Shown here one piece after another: positions 24,060-34,521 of a stretch of DNA of 64,000 nt. Under the pieces are notes generated by a model. The model did no database searches. It was given only the letters and a program-made list of their open reading frames with translations, and was not told the DNA's origin. Source of the stretch: Sipunculus nudus (lineage: Eukaryota; Annelida; Sipuncula; Golfingiida; Sipunculidae); the NCBI GenBank assembly GCA_026874595.1, contig CM049317.1:65468618-65532617 (forward strand), written 5' to 3'. How positions within the stretch are numbered: position 1 is the stretch's first letter; each line of letters opens with the position of its first letter. The position numbers were made by a program, and so were the translations under genes.

Positions 24060-25189
24060 CATAGAAACCTCCTTCTTCCTTATTTGAAACAGCCCAGAAA
24101 TAAAACCATTGATTACAACTTATTACTATTTGTGATTTCGAAACAGCCAGATGTAGTTACCTCGTGAAGATTTAATCCTGCATCAGCTCGAAACATTAAA
24201 GACTTCTCCTCAAAGCAAAACTGTAATCCACAATTTGTTTTTAGATTTTGGGTCATTATTATTATGGTCAATTGTGGCGCTATCTAATTAAAGAAGTCAT
24301 ACAGGACTTAGGTGAATTCGTTTATTAATAGCAAGAAACAAGAGCTGATGGTCACTTGCCTTCTATAAATATAAATACACAAGAACCTTTAAACTACGTT
24401 TACGGGACAAAACACATAAGCCCTTCTTACTGGTGCAGCCATAATCCTTCGGTGCTCACTTTATTGCCGTTTACTTTCAAAATATTCTTCCATTACTTTT
24501 CATAAAAGTCTATCCAAATGACATTTAACACCATTGAGCTGAACTCTCAAAGTTTTAGCTATGATAAACGATCGGGCTAGATCATAGCAGATTCGCTGCC
24601 CGGGGAAAGGAAACTGGTGTTAGATGAGCATGACATATTTGGCCAGAGCCTGTGCTCTACAGGCGAAATACTGAAATACTAGATCTTGCTTGAAAATTAA
24701 TGATCATTTTGTCTGAGAGATAAGAATATAATTAAGAGTCGCTCCGAGATATATCCCCAAACAGATTGTAGTCATTGTGGACGGGCTCTTGCCGCCCCTT
24801 ATCGCCCTATCAGACCCTGCACTGTTATGGGCTCACTGGCGAAGGTTTATGGAAAATGTCTGGAAACTGGCGGAGTCGTTGAATTCCTGGACAAAATTAT
24901 GGTTCTCCAGGGGCACACTTGTTGTTTCTAGCCGCTAGTCTATTCACATTATATTTACGTGTCAGACAGAATTCATAGAAGTTTCTATAATAGACTAACA
25001 TCAAACACAGCCGGTGGGATATCTAAGTTTTAATGCAAAAATGTACCGCCAAAACTGCAAGGGAAACCCAACAGTTCCATGGTCACAGCATAAAAGTGAT
25101 TACTTCTAAGTAAGGAATATTAAAATTACATTTCATACAATATAAACGGAATGAATCCCGATTGATCGTTGTTCCTGCTGGGGCTTCCT
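24060..25189. other. Unique DNA, no gene seen
   Basis: No repeats. 24750-24910 is GC-balanced and resembles the candidate regulatory blocks, with a SOX-like CATTGTGGA, but without a distinctive cluster. Confidence 0.4.
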
Positions 25190-25232
25190 TGGTCACGTGA
25201 CTAACCACGTGACTACTTTGTCACATGATAGC
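25190..25232. promoter_or_regulatory. Paired CACGTG E-boxes (CLEAR/USF type)
   Basis: A perfect palindromic GTCACGTGAC (25192-25201) is followed 5 bases later by CACGTGAC (25206-25213) and then GTCACATGA (25220). GTCACGTGAC is the optimal site for MITF/TFE and USF bHLH-zip factors. Three related sites in 40 bases of AT-rich DNA is a strong local cluster. Confidence 0.45.
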
Positions 25233-26734
25233 GTTACAGTTTATGTAGCCGGTCGTTAATTTCACACAAAGGTGAAGGCCACTTGTAATATTAAGCCGGA
25301 GTTGCTCTTGCAATCATTACACGATTAATCGAGCGTAAATTAAACGACCTAGTATGAGCCGTGAAACGGCATTTTATTGACGAGAAAACGTTGAACCAAA
25401 ACTCTGAGTCGTGGCATGCAGCCATAAATGGTTTGATGTCCACATGACTGAGTTACATCAAGCGAAGCAAGCTGCATTTAATGGACGATTTGGGACAGTG
25501 CAGGCCATTTGATTGTATTATTAAGATAGCATTTTTTGTTTCTGAATTCATGTATAAAGATAGTTGGTGATATTCACTGCATAACAAACAAAACATATGT
25601 TTTTGGTGGATGAAACGTAAATATGATTGGAGTTTCAACAGTGCATGGGTATTTACATTTTCGTGGGTAAGATTTATGGAATAAAATGGCCGACAATAGA
25701 TGATAAAGGCCATTAACCCAGTACACAAGGTTGACACAGGTCATATCCCGGCGATGTAATCGGGTAGGCCACATAAAGTTCTAGCGATAAAGCCTAAAGC
25801 ACACAATAAACCTTGATTATATGGACGAAATCCCCCCGTGTATACTGCAACCAGAGTACTTAGCAATTATTGGTCATCTTGATTCCGTAACCTTCTGCGT
25901 AGAATACAAGTAGACATCGAAGAATTTAATATATTATATAATATTATATGATATATTATCCTTAGTGGAGGTTACATCAGACTAAAACTTGGGTTACAAA
26001 ACAGAATGACAAAGGGTGATGTCTTAGCAATAAATTCTATGGAATGATGATTTCTTAACATGTTACTTAAATTATCCACAATGTTAGCTTGTGAGCGTAG
26101 CTTAATTGTTATAGAAACTTGCAATGTTTGAAATAGGTTAGGACATCAGATTCGCTAAATAGTATTTCAGGAACGATATTTTGTATGAATAAAATCATTT
26201 AACTGTAGGATCCCTTTTATATTTGGAAGAAAACAATGCTTCAGAAATGTATAGAATTCCAGGGATTAAGGAAGTAGAAACAAGATGGTATAATGTTTAC
26301 TGAGAATCAAAGCATCATGCAGTGTTAAGTATATTTTGTGATGTGACATAATAGCAGCTATGGGGTTTAATATGTAGATGGTACATAAAATAATGTACTT
26401 TACCCAGTTTACCCTTTATTCAAGAACATTAAAACTCTTGTGAAGAAAAGATTAAGAATTTATAATGATAATGATAAAAGAATGTCTTCAAAGTTCCATA
26501 AATCCGACCAAAGGCGTTTGAAATGTAATCTACGAATGGGCAATTTTACAAGCAGCAGTCCTTAGGGACCTTGACGTAAAATCTGTAAATGCAAGGCTTT
26601 TTACGTGGTTGTAGTGTGGTTTAGAATTTTGAATTTTCAAACTGAGCAAAATTTCACTACAAATCGGCGTTCCAGGTAATACAACGCCTCATCTATGAGG
26701 GTATGTACTCGTTCTGCCCATATCCCATGTTCAT
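25233..26734. other. AT-rich DNA, no gene seen
   Basis: Overlapping minus-strand frames at 25453-25774 (94 and 66 codons) show no domain. An AT-only patch lies at 25927-25960. Nothing else is recognised. Confidence 0.5.
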
Positions 26735-27103
26735 TCGTGAATAAGGTACTGAACAACTTGAAAATTTCTTGATGAAGTTTCTGGATACAAATCATATTCC
26801 GGATCATACCAAAATCTTATCGATTCTAGATTGGTCCATTCCCGAAATGCCCTGAAAATTTCATGACTGTTTGAGTTATGCTGTGAACAATCACACACAC
26901 TCACCATCACACACAAATACAAATACACACAAACACAAACGGATATATATATACATATTTCGGATCATACCAAAATCTTATCGATTCTAGATTGGTCCAT
27001 TCCCGAAATGCCCTGAATTTTCATGACTGTTTGAGTTATGCTGTGAACAATCACACACACTCACCATCACACACAAATACAAATACACACAAACAGAAAC
27101 GGA
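26735..27103 (+). repeat. 'gttatgctgtgaacaa' family repeat with recent 143-bp duplication
   Basis: The repeat starts near 26735. Its 3' portion, 26800-26943, is duplicated at 26961-27103 with only a few differences, separated by a short TATA-rich linker. Both copies end in the same CACACAAATACAAATACAC-rich tail. The near identity implies a recent event, in contrast to the diverged relative at 19975. Confidence 0.85.
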
Positions 27104-27899
27104 GATGAACTAGTACCTTCCTTTCAGAGGAAATTAGTGATGAGATACTGGTAAAATCTTCCGGATTATTGATGAGTAGGCCACGAACTTTCAAACTTCT
27201 CTCATGAGAACAACTCTCTGTATACATTAAAATGATTCTGAAGGACACTCCTGTATATGTTCAGGTTGTAAATGTGCATATACTAAAAAATAAAATGGCT
27301 TGAGATTGTTATGCAGATATTCCCATATCTGGTAAATTTATAAATGTTTGCACCGTTAAAGTTATTGTACAACCTTACGATGCCCCTGTTCATGCGAATG
27401 TGGAATTACATATTGACATACGTTGAGAGACAAATGTGTTCAGAGTGCGGGGTAAATATTTAAACGTTAGCTTACTGCTCTAAATAAAAATCATAAACAT
27501 GAGAATAATATTACTGGTAATACTCATTCAAATAAACATGTATATGCAATTTCTACAGTTTGTAAATTCTGTTTTTCATTTTTTTTTATAAAATCCTGAA
27601 TTTTCATACAAATCATGTTGTTTGTGCGTGTGTGTGTGTCAAAGAAAGCGGACAATGGGAGAGTTACGGTGTATACGTCAGATATAATATAATAACCCGA
27701 CATGTTCTCAGAGAGCACCATGGAATATCGGACAAAGGTGTCCTTTCAGTGTATGCTGGTCGCGTGAAGTATATCATCGAAACGAGTCTCGTGAAGGCTA
27801 CTTTACAGCGGGTATTAAGGAAATAACGATCCGGGTACAGAATTAACGAGGGTCAAAGAAAACGGGTTAATGAATTGCCATAAACACGTCAAAAAGGAA
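27104..27899. other. AT-rich DNA, no gene seen
   Basis: A short GT run lies at 27625-27639. The frames here have no recognisable domain. Confidence 0.5.
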
Positions 27900-28370
27900 T
27901 GCCCCAGGAAAACCCACTTGTAATCAATTTCCAAATTGAATCAGCGGTCCGTGTGCCACACAGCGGCCGGTTTCCAAATTCCACTCCTCTGTAACTGCAC
28001 CCGCTAGCAACGGTTTCTTTCTGCGGAGCTGCTTGGGAAGTTTGGCATTTGAAAACCAAATATTTATTCTATAGGGTAATGAGCCTGTTATGAAGAGCTA
28101 TGAATATTTAATAACCATTACTGTCCTCCCTCGGCTAACCAGCATTTCAGTTTGGCCACCGGCAGGAGCCGGGTATGTTTTCTAGGTCCCGCGCGTATGA
28201 TAAAACTCCAAGACTTTCCGGCCATGTGTTTCCTTATTATAGCTTTTAATAATAGCCCATTAAGAAGAGAGGGACAACGTGCTCACAACAGAAACATAAA
28301 GTGGCCATCTTAAAAGAGGAATCCCCAGCTGGTCACATAAAACTCGTCTCGCGGCTCGGGATGCTATCAA
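27900..28370. promoter_or_regulatory. Candidate conserved non-coding block
   Basis: A GC-balanced, repeat-free stretch without coding frames, containing CCAAATTGAATC, CCAAATATTTATTC and TTTAATAATAGCCCATTAAG-type homeodomain and MADS-like words. A regulatory role is inferred from composition and motif density only. Confidence 0.25.
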
Positions 28371-28834
28371 CTGAAAATATATAAACTGCAGTGTTATCAA
28401 TATTTTTTATATTTGATCCATCGAATTTATATCAAAAGAAAGATCTGTAGCCATCACTTAGGCAGGGCATATTATATGTGGATTAAAAGAACGGCACATA
28501 AATTATATATATGATAACAAAGCGTTCTTAAATTAAAGATTTAAAAAGGCATATGTTTTAAACATGCATCATATTCTGAATGTACAGGGTAAAATGAAGT
28601 AGTGTAGCCTGCATCAGATTTTTATGGGTTATTTACGATTACGTTTATTATATTTCCGAAAATATCAGTTATTTTGTAATTTGAGCCTATTTAGGCCCAT
28701 AACATACGTTCACTTATGTTATATTTTGTATTTCTTACTGGTGCATTTAAAGCTAGCAGTTCACCACCCTTTTCCCATTAATGTATGTGATTTTTAGCTT
28801 TCTCTTGGAACATTTTAATGAACTCTGAGTAATT
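28371..28834. other. AT-rich DNA, no gene seen
   Basis: No recognisable features. Confidence 0.5.
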
Positions 28835-29110
28835 TCTGTTAAGAAAAGTTCTTAAAACGCTTCTGTGTATCTACAAGTTGTCAGTAAACACGGCACTGTT
28901 GACGAAAGGAAAAACCATGTAACTTGAAGTGGTTGGTTGCATATCTGATGAATTTGAAATGTCACTAGTTGAAAAACGCCACCTGCAAAACTCTGGATCA
29001 TCTGTCTAGCATCCAAATGTCCTTGTTAGATGTGTTTGGATCATTTTGTCGGGGTCCCACATTTTATAAACACATTGATATAAAATGCCATTTGGGTGTC
29101 TGCGAGTCCC
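28835..29110 (+). repeat. Dispersed repeat family A, copy 4
   Basis: Ordered blocks: 'ttaagaaaagttctta', 'gtatctacaagttgtcagta', 'aacacggcactgttgac', 'gtggttggttgcatatct', 'acgccacctgcaaaactctg', 'gttagatgtgtttgga' and 'tcattttgtcggggtcccac'. It is one of the best preserved copies. It ends near a C12 run (29108-29119). Confidence 0.75.
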
Positions 29111-29390
29111 CCCCCCCCCTCCGAAAGATAAATTTGCGCAACTGGGTGACATAAAAGATATATTTTGTTATTTGAGTTACCAGTCGCTAGCCTTACAGTA
29201 CAGGTGTTGATAAAGGGCATGAAATGTCAACCAGGACGCAGTAACTGTTAACCACTTCAGCTGCGCAGAGGGCCGTCATGTTCAGAGAGGTTCTATTTCC
29301 TTTCTTGATTATCGAGAAAATTAAACCCTGGCAAGAAAAATAAGAGAAGCCACGGTATCGGGAAGACAAGTCAGAGTTAAAAAGATAACC

Positions 29391-29486
29391 CCATACGTGG
29401 GGGTTCATGAGTCCGAATCTCAGCCGAGGAGGTAAGATTTTTTACGATCGGTTCCCACCCAGAGATAGCGTTCTGCAGGCTTAATA
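29391..29486 (+). mobile_element. SINE family D, partial copy 1
   Basis: 'GAGTCCGAATCTCAGCCGAG' carries a B-box-like GTCCGAATCTC, followed by the family body 'acgatcggttcccaccc' and 'gcgttctgcaggcttaat'. The same order occurs at 33085-33260 (minus strand) and 56790-56930 (plus strand). The A-box half appears missing. Confidence 0.6.
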
Positions 29487-30000
29487 TTGTACATGTAGTA
29501 GGTGAATGCAATATAGAGATGTTTTGTGCACTTTATGATAAAAGCATAACGGTCTGCATGGTAGCGTATTCTCCACAGAAGAGTGAGCCTCTCGGGAGTT
29601 TCCAGGTGTTATATGATTCCAGGTGAATCATATATCGGCAAGATTACACACCAAGGACCCACAGGTGCGGTAGCAGGGCCTTGTTGACGCCAGTAATAGA
29701 ATTATAATGTAAATGTATAAAAGTACTTAGTTTAGCCAGCATTAAAAATTTAGACCGTAAGCTCTACAAAAAAATAATAAAATGAAACGATTAGACTATT
29801 TCTGCTGGTATGGTTCTCAACGCCACTGACCACTAAGCAAGTACTTTTGGAGGTGCCTGTTTGAATCTGGTGACATATGCTGGCTGACGCCGGTTAAACG
29901 ATATCTGCCCCCCCCCCCCGATTATTGGTAACTGGTTTATTAAAAAATATATATCAATGGTTAAAAAGCATAGGAAATTATCATTGAGTTAAGTCAGCGA
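29487..30000. other. Unique DNA with weak tRNA-like patch and C12
   Basis: 'GTTTGAATCTGG' (29859) is B-box-like, with a plausible but poor A-box upstream. C12 lies at 29908-29919. No gene is seen. Confidence 0.35.
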
Positions 30001-30085
30001 GGGGGGTAATCTGAACAGTGCGGGGTAACCTGAAATCGATTTCAGATTCCCGGAGTTGTTAACCTGAAATTTGGGTAACCTCAAG
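30001..30085. repeat. GGTAACCTGAAAT direct repeats around a 16-bp palindrome
   Basis: GGTAA(C/T)CTGAA words recur three to four times. Among them lies the perfect palindrome CTGAAATCGATTTCAG (30030-30045). The 107-codon minus-strand frame over this area is unlike any known protein. It could be a terminus of an unrecognised element. Confidence 0.5.
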
Positions 30086-30390
30086 TCTTTACATCGGACT
30101 TTCACACACGGTTTCAAAATTAATTCAGGTATTATACAACTATTTGCTTTCCTGTGTCTGACTAACAGTTGATGTGAGCGGTTTTTCTGATACAGGGTGT
30201 CCGCGGATTCTCGCTGATTACGTTGCCGGGAGACGAGAGATGGCCGGTTGTGTAAGTAGCACAGTCGGTATGTCATTGGTAAGCAGGTGGCGTACCAATG
30301 TGTAAAAACCACTGTTGGTTAGCTTGACAATTTGGAATTTTGCAGTTTGCAAAATTCGAATAAGCAGGTGCCGTATTGGCATACCCCGTA

Positions 30391-30393
<3 letters not shown>

Positions 30394-30452
<59 letters not shown>

Positions 30453-30462
30453 TTATATATAG
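30394..30462. repeat. (AT)n microsatellite
   Basis: Long AT array, slightly interrupted by TTTATTTA at its right end. Confidence 0.95.
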
Positions 30463-30504
30463 GTGAAAGACAAATTACCAATTTTCAATACATTTTCAAC
30501 TTTA

Positions 30505-30534
30505 AGATCAGCTGAATTAATCTTCAGCTGATCT
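30505..30534. other. Perfect 12-bp hairpin
   Basis: AGATCAGCTGAA (30505-30516) pairs perfectly with TTCAGCTGATCT (30523-30534) around a 6-base loop. It is followed by CTAAG-like sequence but lacks the CTRR-T end and context needed to call a Helitron terminus. Confidence 0.7.
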
Positions 30535-30869
30535 AAGAAAACCAGATATTAATGTATTTATACGTTTTAAATGCTGCATACACATTGCCAAACATATTAA
30601 TACCATTACATCATCATTAATTTATATAATTATTTTTTCTCTACGACTAAAAATGTTTCCAATTCGTTTGTATTCATACGAGAACCTGGTGATATAAAGT
30701 ATTTATAAATCTCCTGTATTTTAGGAAAGAATAGTGATCAATAACTCATATCAGCTTCCTTTATAAAATAAATTTACTTGGTGTTAGTGGTCACATGTGA
30801 ATTTAAAGGTAAAGTTGAACTTGGCTGCTGAGCGCATTTTTTTCCGTACTCCGTTCTGATGCTCCAGCT

Positions 30870-31210
30870 TAATTTGTTAATGCGGCTTTGAGAACCAGCG
30901 AGGTCCTGGTTCAACGCGGTAATTAAGATAATTGGTCCGGTGCCAATCTTTATTAATTACTGCTGAATATCTATTGATTTCCGGCCATTTAACATCTCGC
31001 ATCTACAAGCGGAAGTAGGTTAAATTTTCATCCTGTTTAGACAGAGCCTCAAGTGGAGATCCGTAAAACAAAATTGATGTAATACTGATTTAAACACCGG
31101 TAATTATGATAATTAGTTTTGCTGTGCTGTTTACAGGTGTTCACAAATAAGCCTAATTTGTATGGCCATAAATTATTAATAATTTACGATACCTAATTGG
31201 GTTATTTGCC
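30870..31210. promoter_or_regulatory. Candidate enhancer rich in homeodomain sites
   Basis: Dense TAATTA, TTAATTAC, GATAATTAG, CTAATTG and TTAATG cores, plus CAGCTTAATTTG and AAACACCGG, in a repeat-free block without coding frames. AT-rich background inflates such counts, yet the G/C-balanced spacers here argue against pure AT noise. Confidence 0.3.
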
Positions 31211-31490
31211 AATCAATACCCTTGGGCAATAGAGAAACAAAAAGTAGAACCTACAGCTAATATAAATGTTATGACTTATAATGCCAATTGACTTAACAAT
31301 GCTGATATTAAATATAATACGTGGTATTTATATAGAGAGGTTGGCCAGCATTGAAAGGTCAAGTAAACATAATATTTCATTTACATTCAATGGTTACCGA
31401 TTCCAATTTGTGTTCTTAAGTTCTTGAGCACAGTTTACCAAATAAACCAGTTACTTACCGAAATGTATCTATAATTACGGTCTTATCGAT

Positions 31491-31517
31491 TAATATATAA
31501 TTATATATATATATATA

Positions 31518-31574
<57 letters not shown>

Positions 31575-31589
31575 CAGAGAGAGAGAGAG
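31491..31589. repeat. (AT)n followed by (GA)n microsatellite
   Basis: AT array 31491-31571 with one GA interruption, then GA repeats 31574-31589. Confidence 0.95.
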
Positions 31590-31704
31590 CATGGATACAA
31601 AGAATATTCGGTTAACTCCTTAGGTTAACGGACCCGAAACCTCCGGATTGTCAATAGGCTGGTTCCTATAAAAGTGTACACAGTCATGCACAGAGGGTTC
31701 GGGA

Positions 31705-31790
31705 TTTTCTTTAACCAGTGGCACAGCAGATAACTGGCAGTCGAACGGTTGTAGATTCGATTCCAAAACGCAGCAACTTTTCTGTACATT
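31705..31790 (+). mobile_element. tRNA-derived SINE fragment
   Basis: A-box-like TGGCACAGCAG (31719-31729) and B-box AGATTCGATTCC (31752-31763) are 33 bases apart, as in a tRNA. The acceptor stem is not evident, and the flanks are simple repeats. Confidence 0.5.
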
Positions 31791-31843
31791 CCTATTCTAT
31801 CTCTATAAAATGAATCAACCTGGATTTGGACACATTTCTATCT

Positions 31844-32010
31844 ACACACACACAAATATATATATATATATATATATATTGTGTGTGTGTGTGTGAGAGA
31901 GAGAGAGAGGGAGGGAGAGAGAGAGTGTGTGTGTGAGACATATAGACCACCAAGAGAAAGAGTGTATGTGCATGCAATTGCAATAATGTATGTGCGTGAG
32001 AGAGAGAGAG
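31844..32010. repeat. Compound microsatellite (CA)(AT)(GT)(GA)(GT)
   Basis: Sequential arrays: CA 31844-31853, AT 31855-31880, GT 31881-31894, GA 31895-31926, GT to about 31936, and a further GA run at 31998-32010. Confidence 0.95.
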
Positions 32011-33048
32011 TCAACCTTAAAAAACGTCCTTAATATAGGATTCTCAATCATTTTGTCGATTTAAAGAATGAAAAGAAAACAAAAATAATAATCACTATGG
32101 TCATGGTTATTCAAAATCATTGTTCTATACCCCGTAAAAATACTACCAAAGCCAGACCCTTCATATATAGGAGCAAGAGTGTCACTAGTTATAGTTGGTC
32201 ACTTCGTCTCTCTAATGTCTGTACACATGTAACCGACGTACAGTCCACTCCTCACGCTGGAGCAATTAGACCTGTTTATACAATCTCGTAATTTTGATAA
32301 GCAAACTTGTCACGCGGACCAACATGTTGTCTTCCTGTCACCTAATTAGCAAGTTTTGAAAGACCAAATCCCACTGCGCAGGGACAGGCGGCGTTACATC
32401 CGGTTTCCTGGGTAGTCATACCCTGGTCAAGGATTTATAATTTTCTATAGATTGTTCCTATTTATAATGCCAAAGTTGGTGGATAATAGGGAGAGATAAC
32501 AAAACATATCCGTGATGCAAGTAATCAAAACAGGAAACAGTACATGTAACTGCGTAATGTAATGAAGGTGGAGCTGAGAAATGCATTATATATGATGCAA
32601 AATCGCAATGTATGATTCTTCTCATATCCGCGAGTATAAATATGTAGCTTTCTCTAAAGATTTCTTTTCGCCTTTAAAAGTAATATTTAAAAATTGTACT
32701 TTCTGTGATAAATTTCAAGTGAACAAGACCAGATGTAAAAAAAAGGCTTTCTTAAAGTAATCAGACGCACATACTGAGAAATCTTTCCTAGCCCTGCTTA
32801 TTTAACGAACTTCCAATTAGGTACTTCTAATGTGAGTCTCTTCCTTATTTATTTTCTTTTCATTCTGAGTGATGGTTAACGCCTCCGTTTTAAATTTTTT
32901 CTTTATCTAAGCTATGTATATCTGAAGACTTCCAGTTCGGTATGGGTAGTAGCACGCTCTTCCTCTTATTTATATGACCGGTTCCTACTGCATTAGGGGG
33001 CCTTTGGTATTTAATCAACCCCATTGAGGGGTCCATTACACTGAAAAT
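32011..33048. other. Unique AT-rich DNA, no gene seen
   Basis: Nothing is recognised. C10 lies at 33049-33058, just to the right. Confidence 0.5.
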
Positions 33049-33084
33049 CCCCCCCCCCATAAAAAAGGCGCATTCATTTGTGAG

Positions 33085-33260
33085 TTATTTACGGCCGTGG
33101 GGCACAACCTGGGAATTAAGCCTGCAGAACGCACACCATGGGTGGGGGAACCCGACGGCAAAATCTCTCGCCACTCCTCGGCTGAGATTCAAACACACGA
33201 CCACCCGGTTTTGAGCCCTCAACACACCCCCTAGACAACAGGTACCGGTAATCTTTGAAC
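33085..33260 (-). mobile_element. SINE family D, copy 2
   Basis: On the minus strand: an A-box-like TTGTCTAGGGGG, then B-box GTGTTTGAATCTC (33185-33197), then 'agccgaggagtggcgag', 'gccgtcgggttccc' and 'gcgttctgcaggcttaat'. It matches the copy at 29391 in order and wording. Short frames across it are shadows of the element. Confidence 0.65.
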
Positions 33261-33299
33261 ACATGTATCCTCTGCCGTGATGTGCCACTTATCCAAGAC

Positions 33300-33868
33300 T
33301 TCATGTTGTTCTAAGTTTTGTGTAACATATTTTATTAATTAAAAGCTAAAACTTGTTTTACAGGGCATCTCTCGTTTGTTTCTCGTTTTGTATCTCGAAT
33401 GAACTTGTTGACCAGATCATATTCTCCTAGCTAGTCAAGAAGTTCGGAGTGTTGGTGCAGAGTCCAAAGTAAAAAAATGGCGTAGCCTTGAATACATGAC
33501 TCACTGGACTCGAAGATCTACTTGAATATTGACATAAGTCACACAGGAAACTTCACTTCAACTGCAATTTATCCTGTAGCATCGGTATCCTTGTGAACAC
33601 CGTGTTGTCTCAAAATTAAGTAATGTCTGGCCAATTAATTTACCAATGGCAATACATGTGAATGAAGAAACCAATGAGTAAATCCCGTCCCTATGGTAAT
33701 CAGTCATTTCCTGTACTGCGTACAAGTTGGCTGTCAAGTTCTTGTAACCCTCGCGAGGCTTGTTTTTATATGGCCAAAAATTTAACAAACGTGCAAGGGG
33801 ATTTTCAAATATACCCAGCTATAAATTATTTGTTTATGGCACAGTTTAGGTGTTTTAGAAAGTACACA
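33300..33868. other. Unique DNA, no gene seen
   Basis: No repeat or gene is recognised. Confidence 0.5.
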
Positions 33869-33884
33869 AATATATATATATCTA

Positions 33885-33936
<52 letters not shown>
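33869..33936. repeat. (AT)n microsatellite
   Basis: AT array with TCTATATTTA interruptions near its left end. Confidence 0.95.
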
Positions 33937-33939
<3 letters not shown>

Positions 33940-34476
33940 CATTTAAGCGAAATCGTACATGCAGGCCATGACGCGTTGTCAAATTGACCAAAATCATTGA
34001 GATTTTCAGTGCGGTTCTCGAAGTTTTTACAGTAAGCCACTCTGACAGGTTGACATACTCTCTTATCTGGTATTTTATGCCAAAAAACGCTCTCATTGGT
34101 TTGATTACTTTTCTTTGAACTGTGCCAGCCCTGGTGTATAAACCCCGAGAAACCTGCTATAAAAGCAGCGGTAAAATCGAAGGAGAACTTTTTATATATT
34201 TACATGGGGTAACAGGTCCTGGGTCATTCTGTTCTTCAACTAGGCCCTGTGAAAAATAATACATATAAAAAATATTATACAACAGAATGATTATAAACAT
34301 GGACACATATTAAATCTGTCAGACATACAAGAAGCATGTACAATCATAGCACGAATCAAAGTTGCCACGGCTCATCTTGCGTGAAATTAAAGAGGACGCA
34401 GGATGCTCAGTTTGTATTGTAAATATTTAGATTTTAATACAGAACAAAAAAAAGGAAGGAAAAAGGATATAAAATG

Positions 34477-34477
<1 letters not shown>
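33937..34477. other. Unique DNA, no gene seen
   Basis: Short frames only. An A-rich patch lies just before the next AT array. Confidence 0.5.

Positions 34478-34518
<41 letters not shown>
34478..34518. repeat. (AT)n microsatellite, left flank of the hAT-like insertion
   Basis: AT array interrupted by the element starting at 34519. Its continuation ATATATAT lies at 36414-36421, after the element. Confidence 0.9.

Positions 34519-34521
<3 letters not shown>

Noticed and set aside
23805-24062. Polyglycine frames on the minus strand
   Set aside because: Created by the C24 homopolymer.
29989-30312. 107-codon minus-strand frame
   Set aside because: Covers palindromic and direct-repeat DNA; the peptide resembles nothing known.
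30505-30540. Helitron 3' end
   Set aside because: The hairpin is perfect but the required CTRR followed by T and a matching 5' TC end are not seen.
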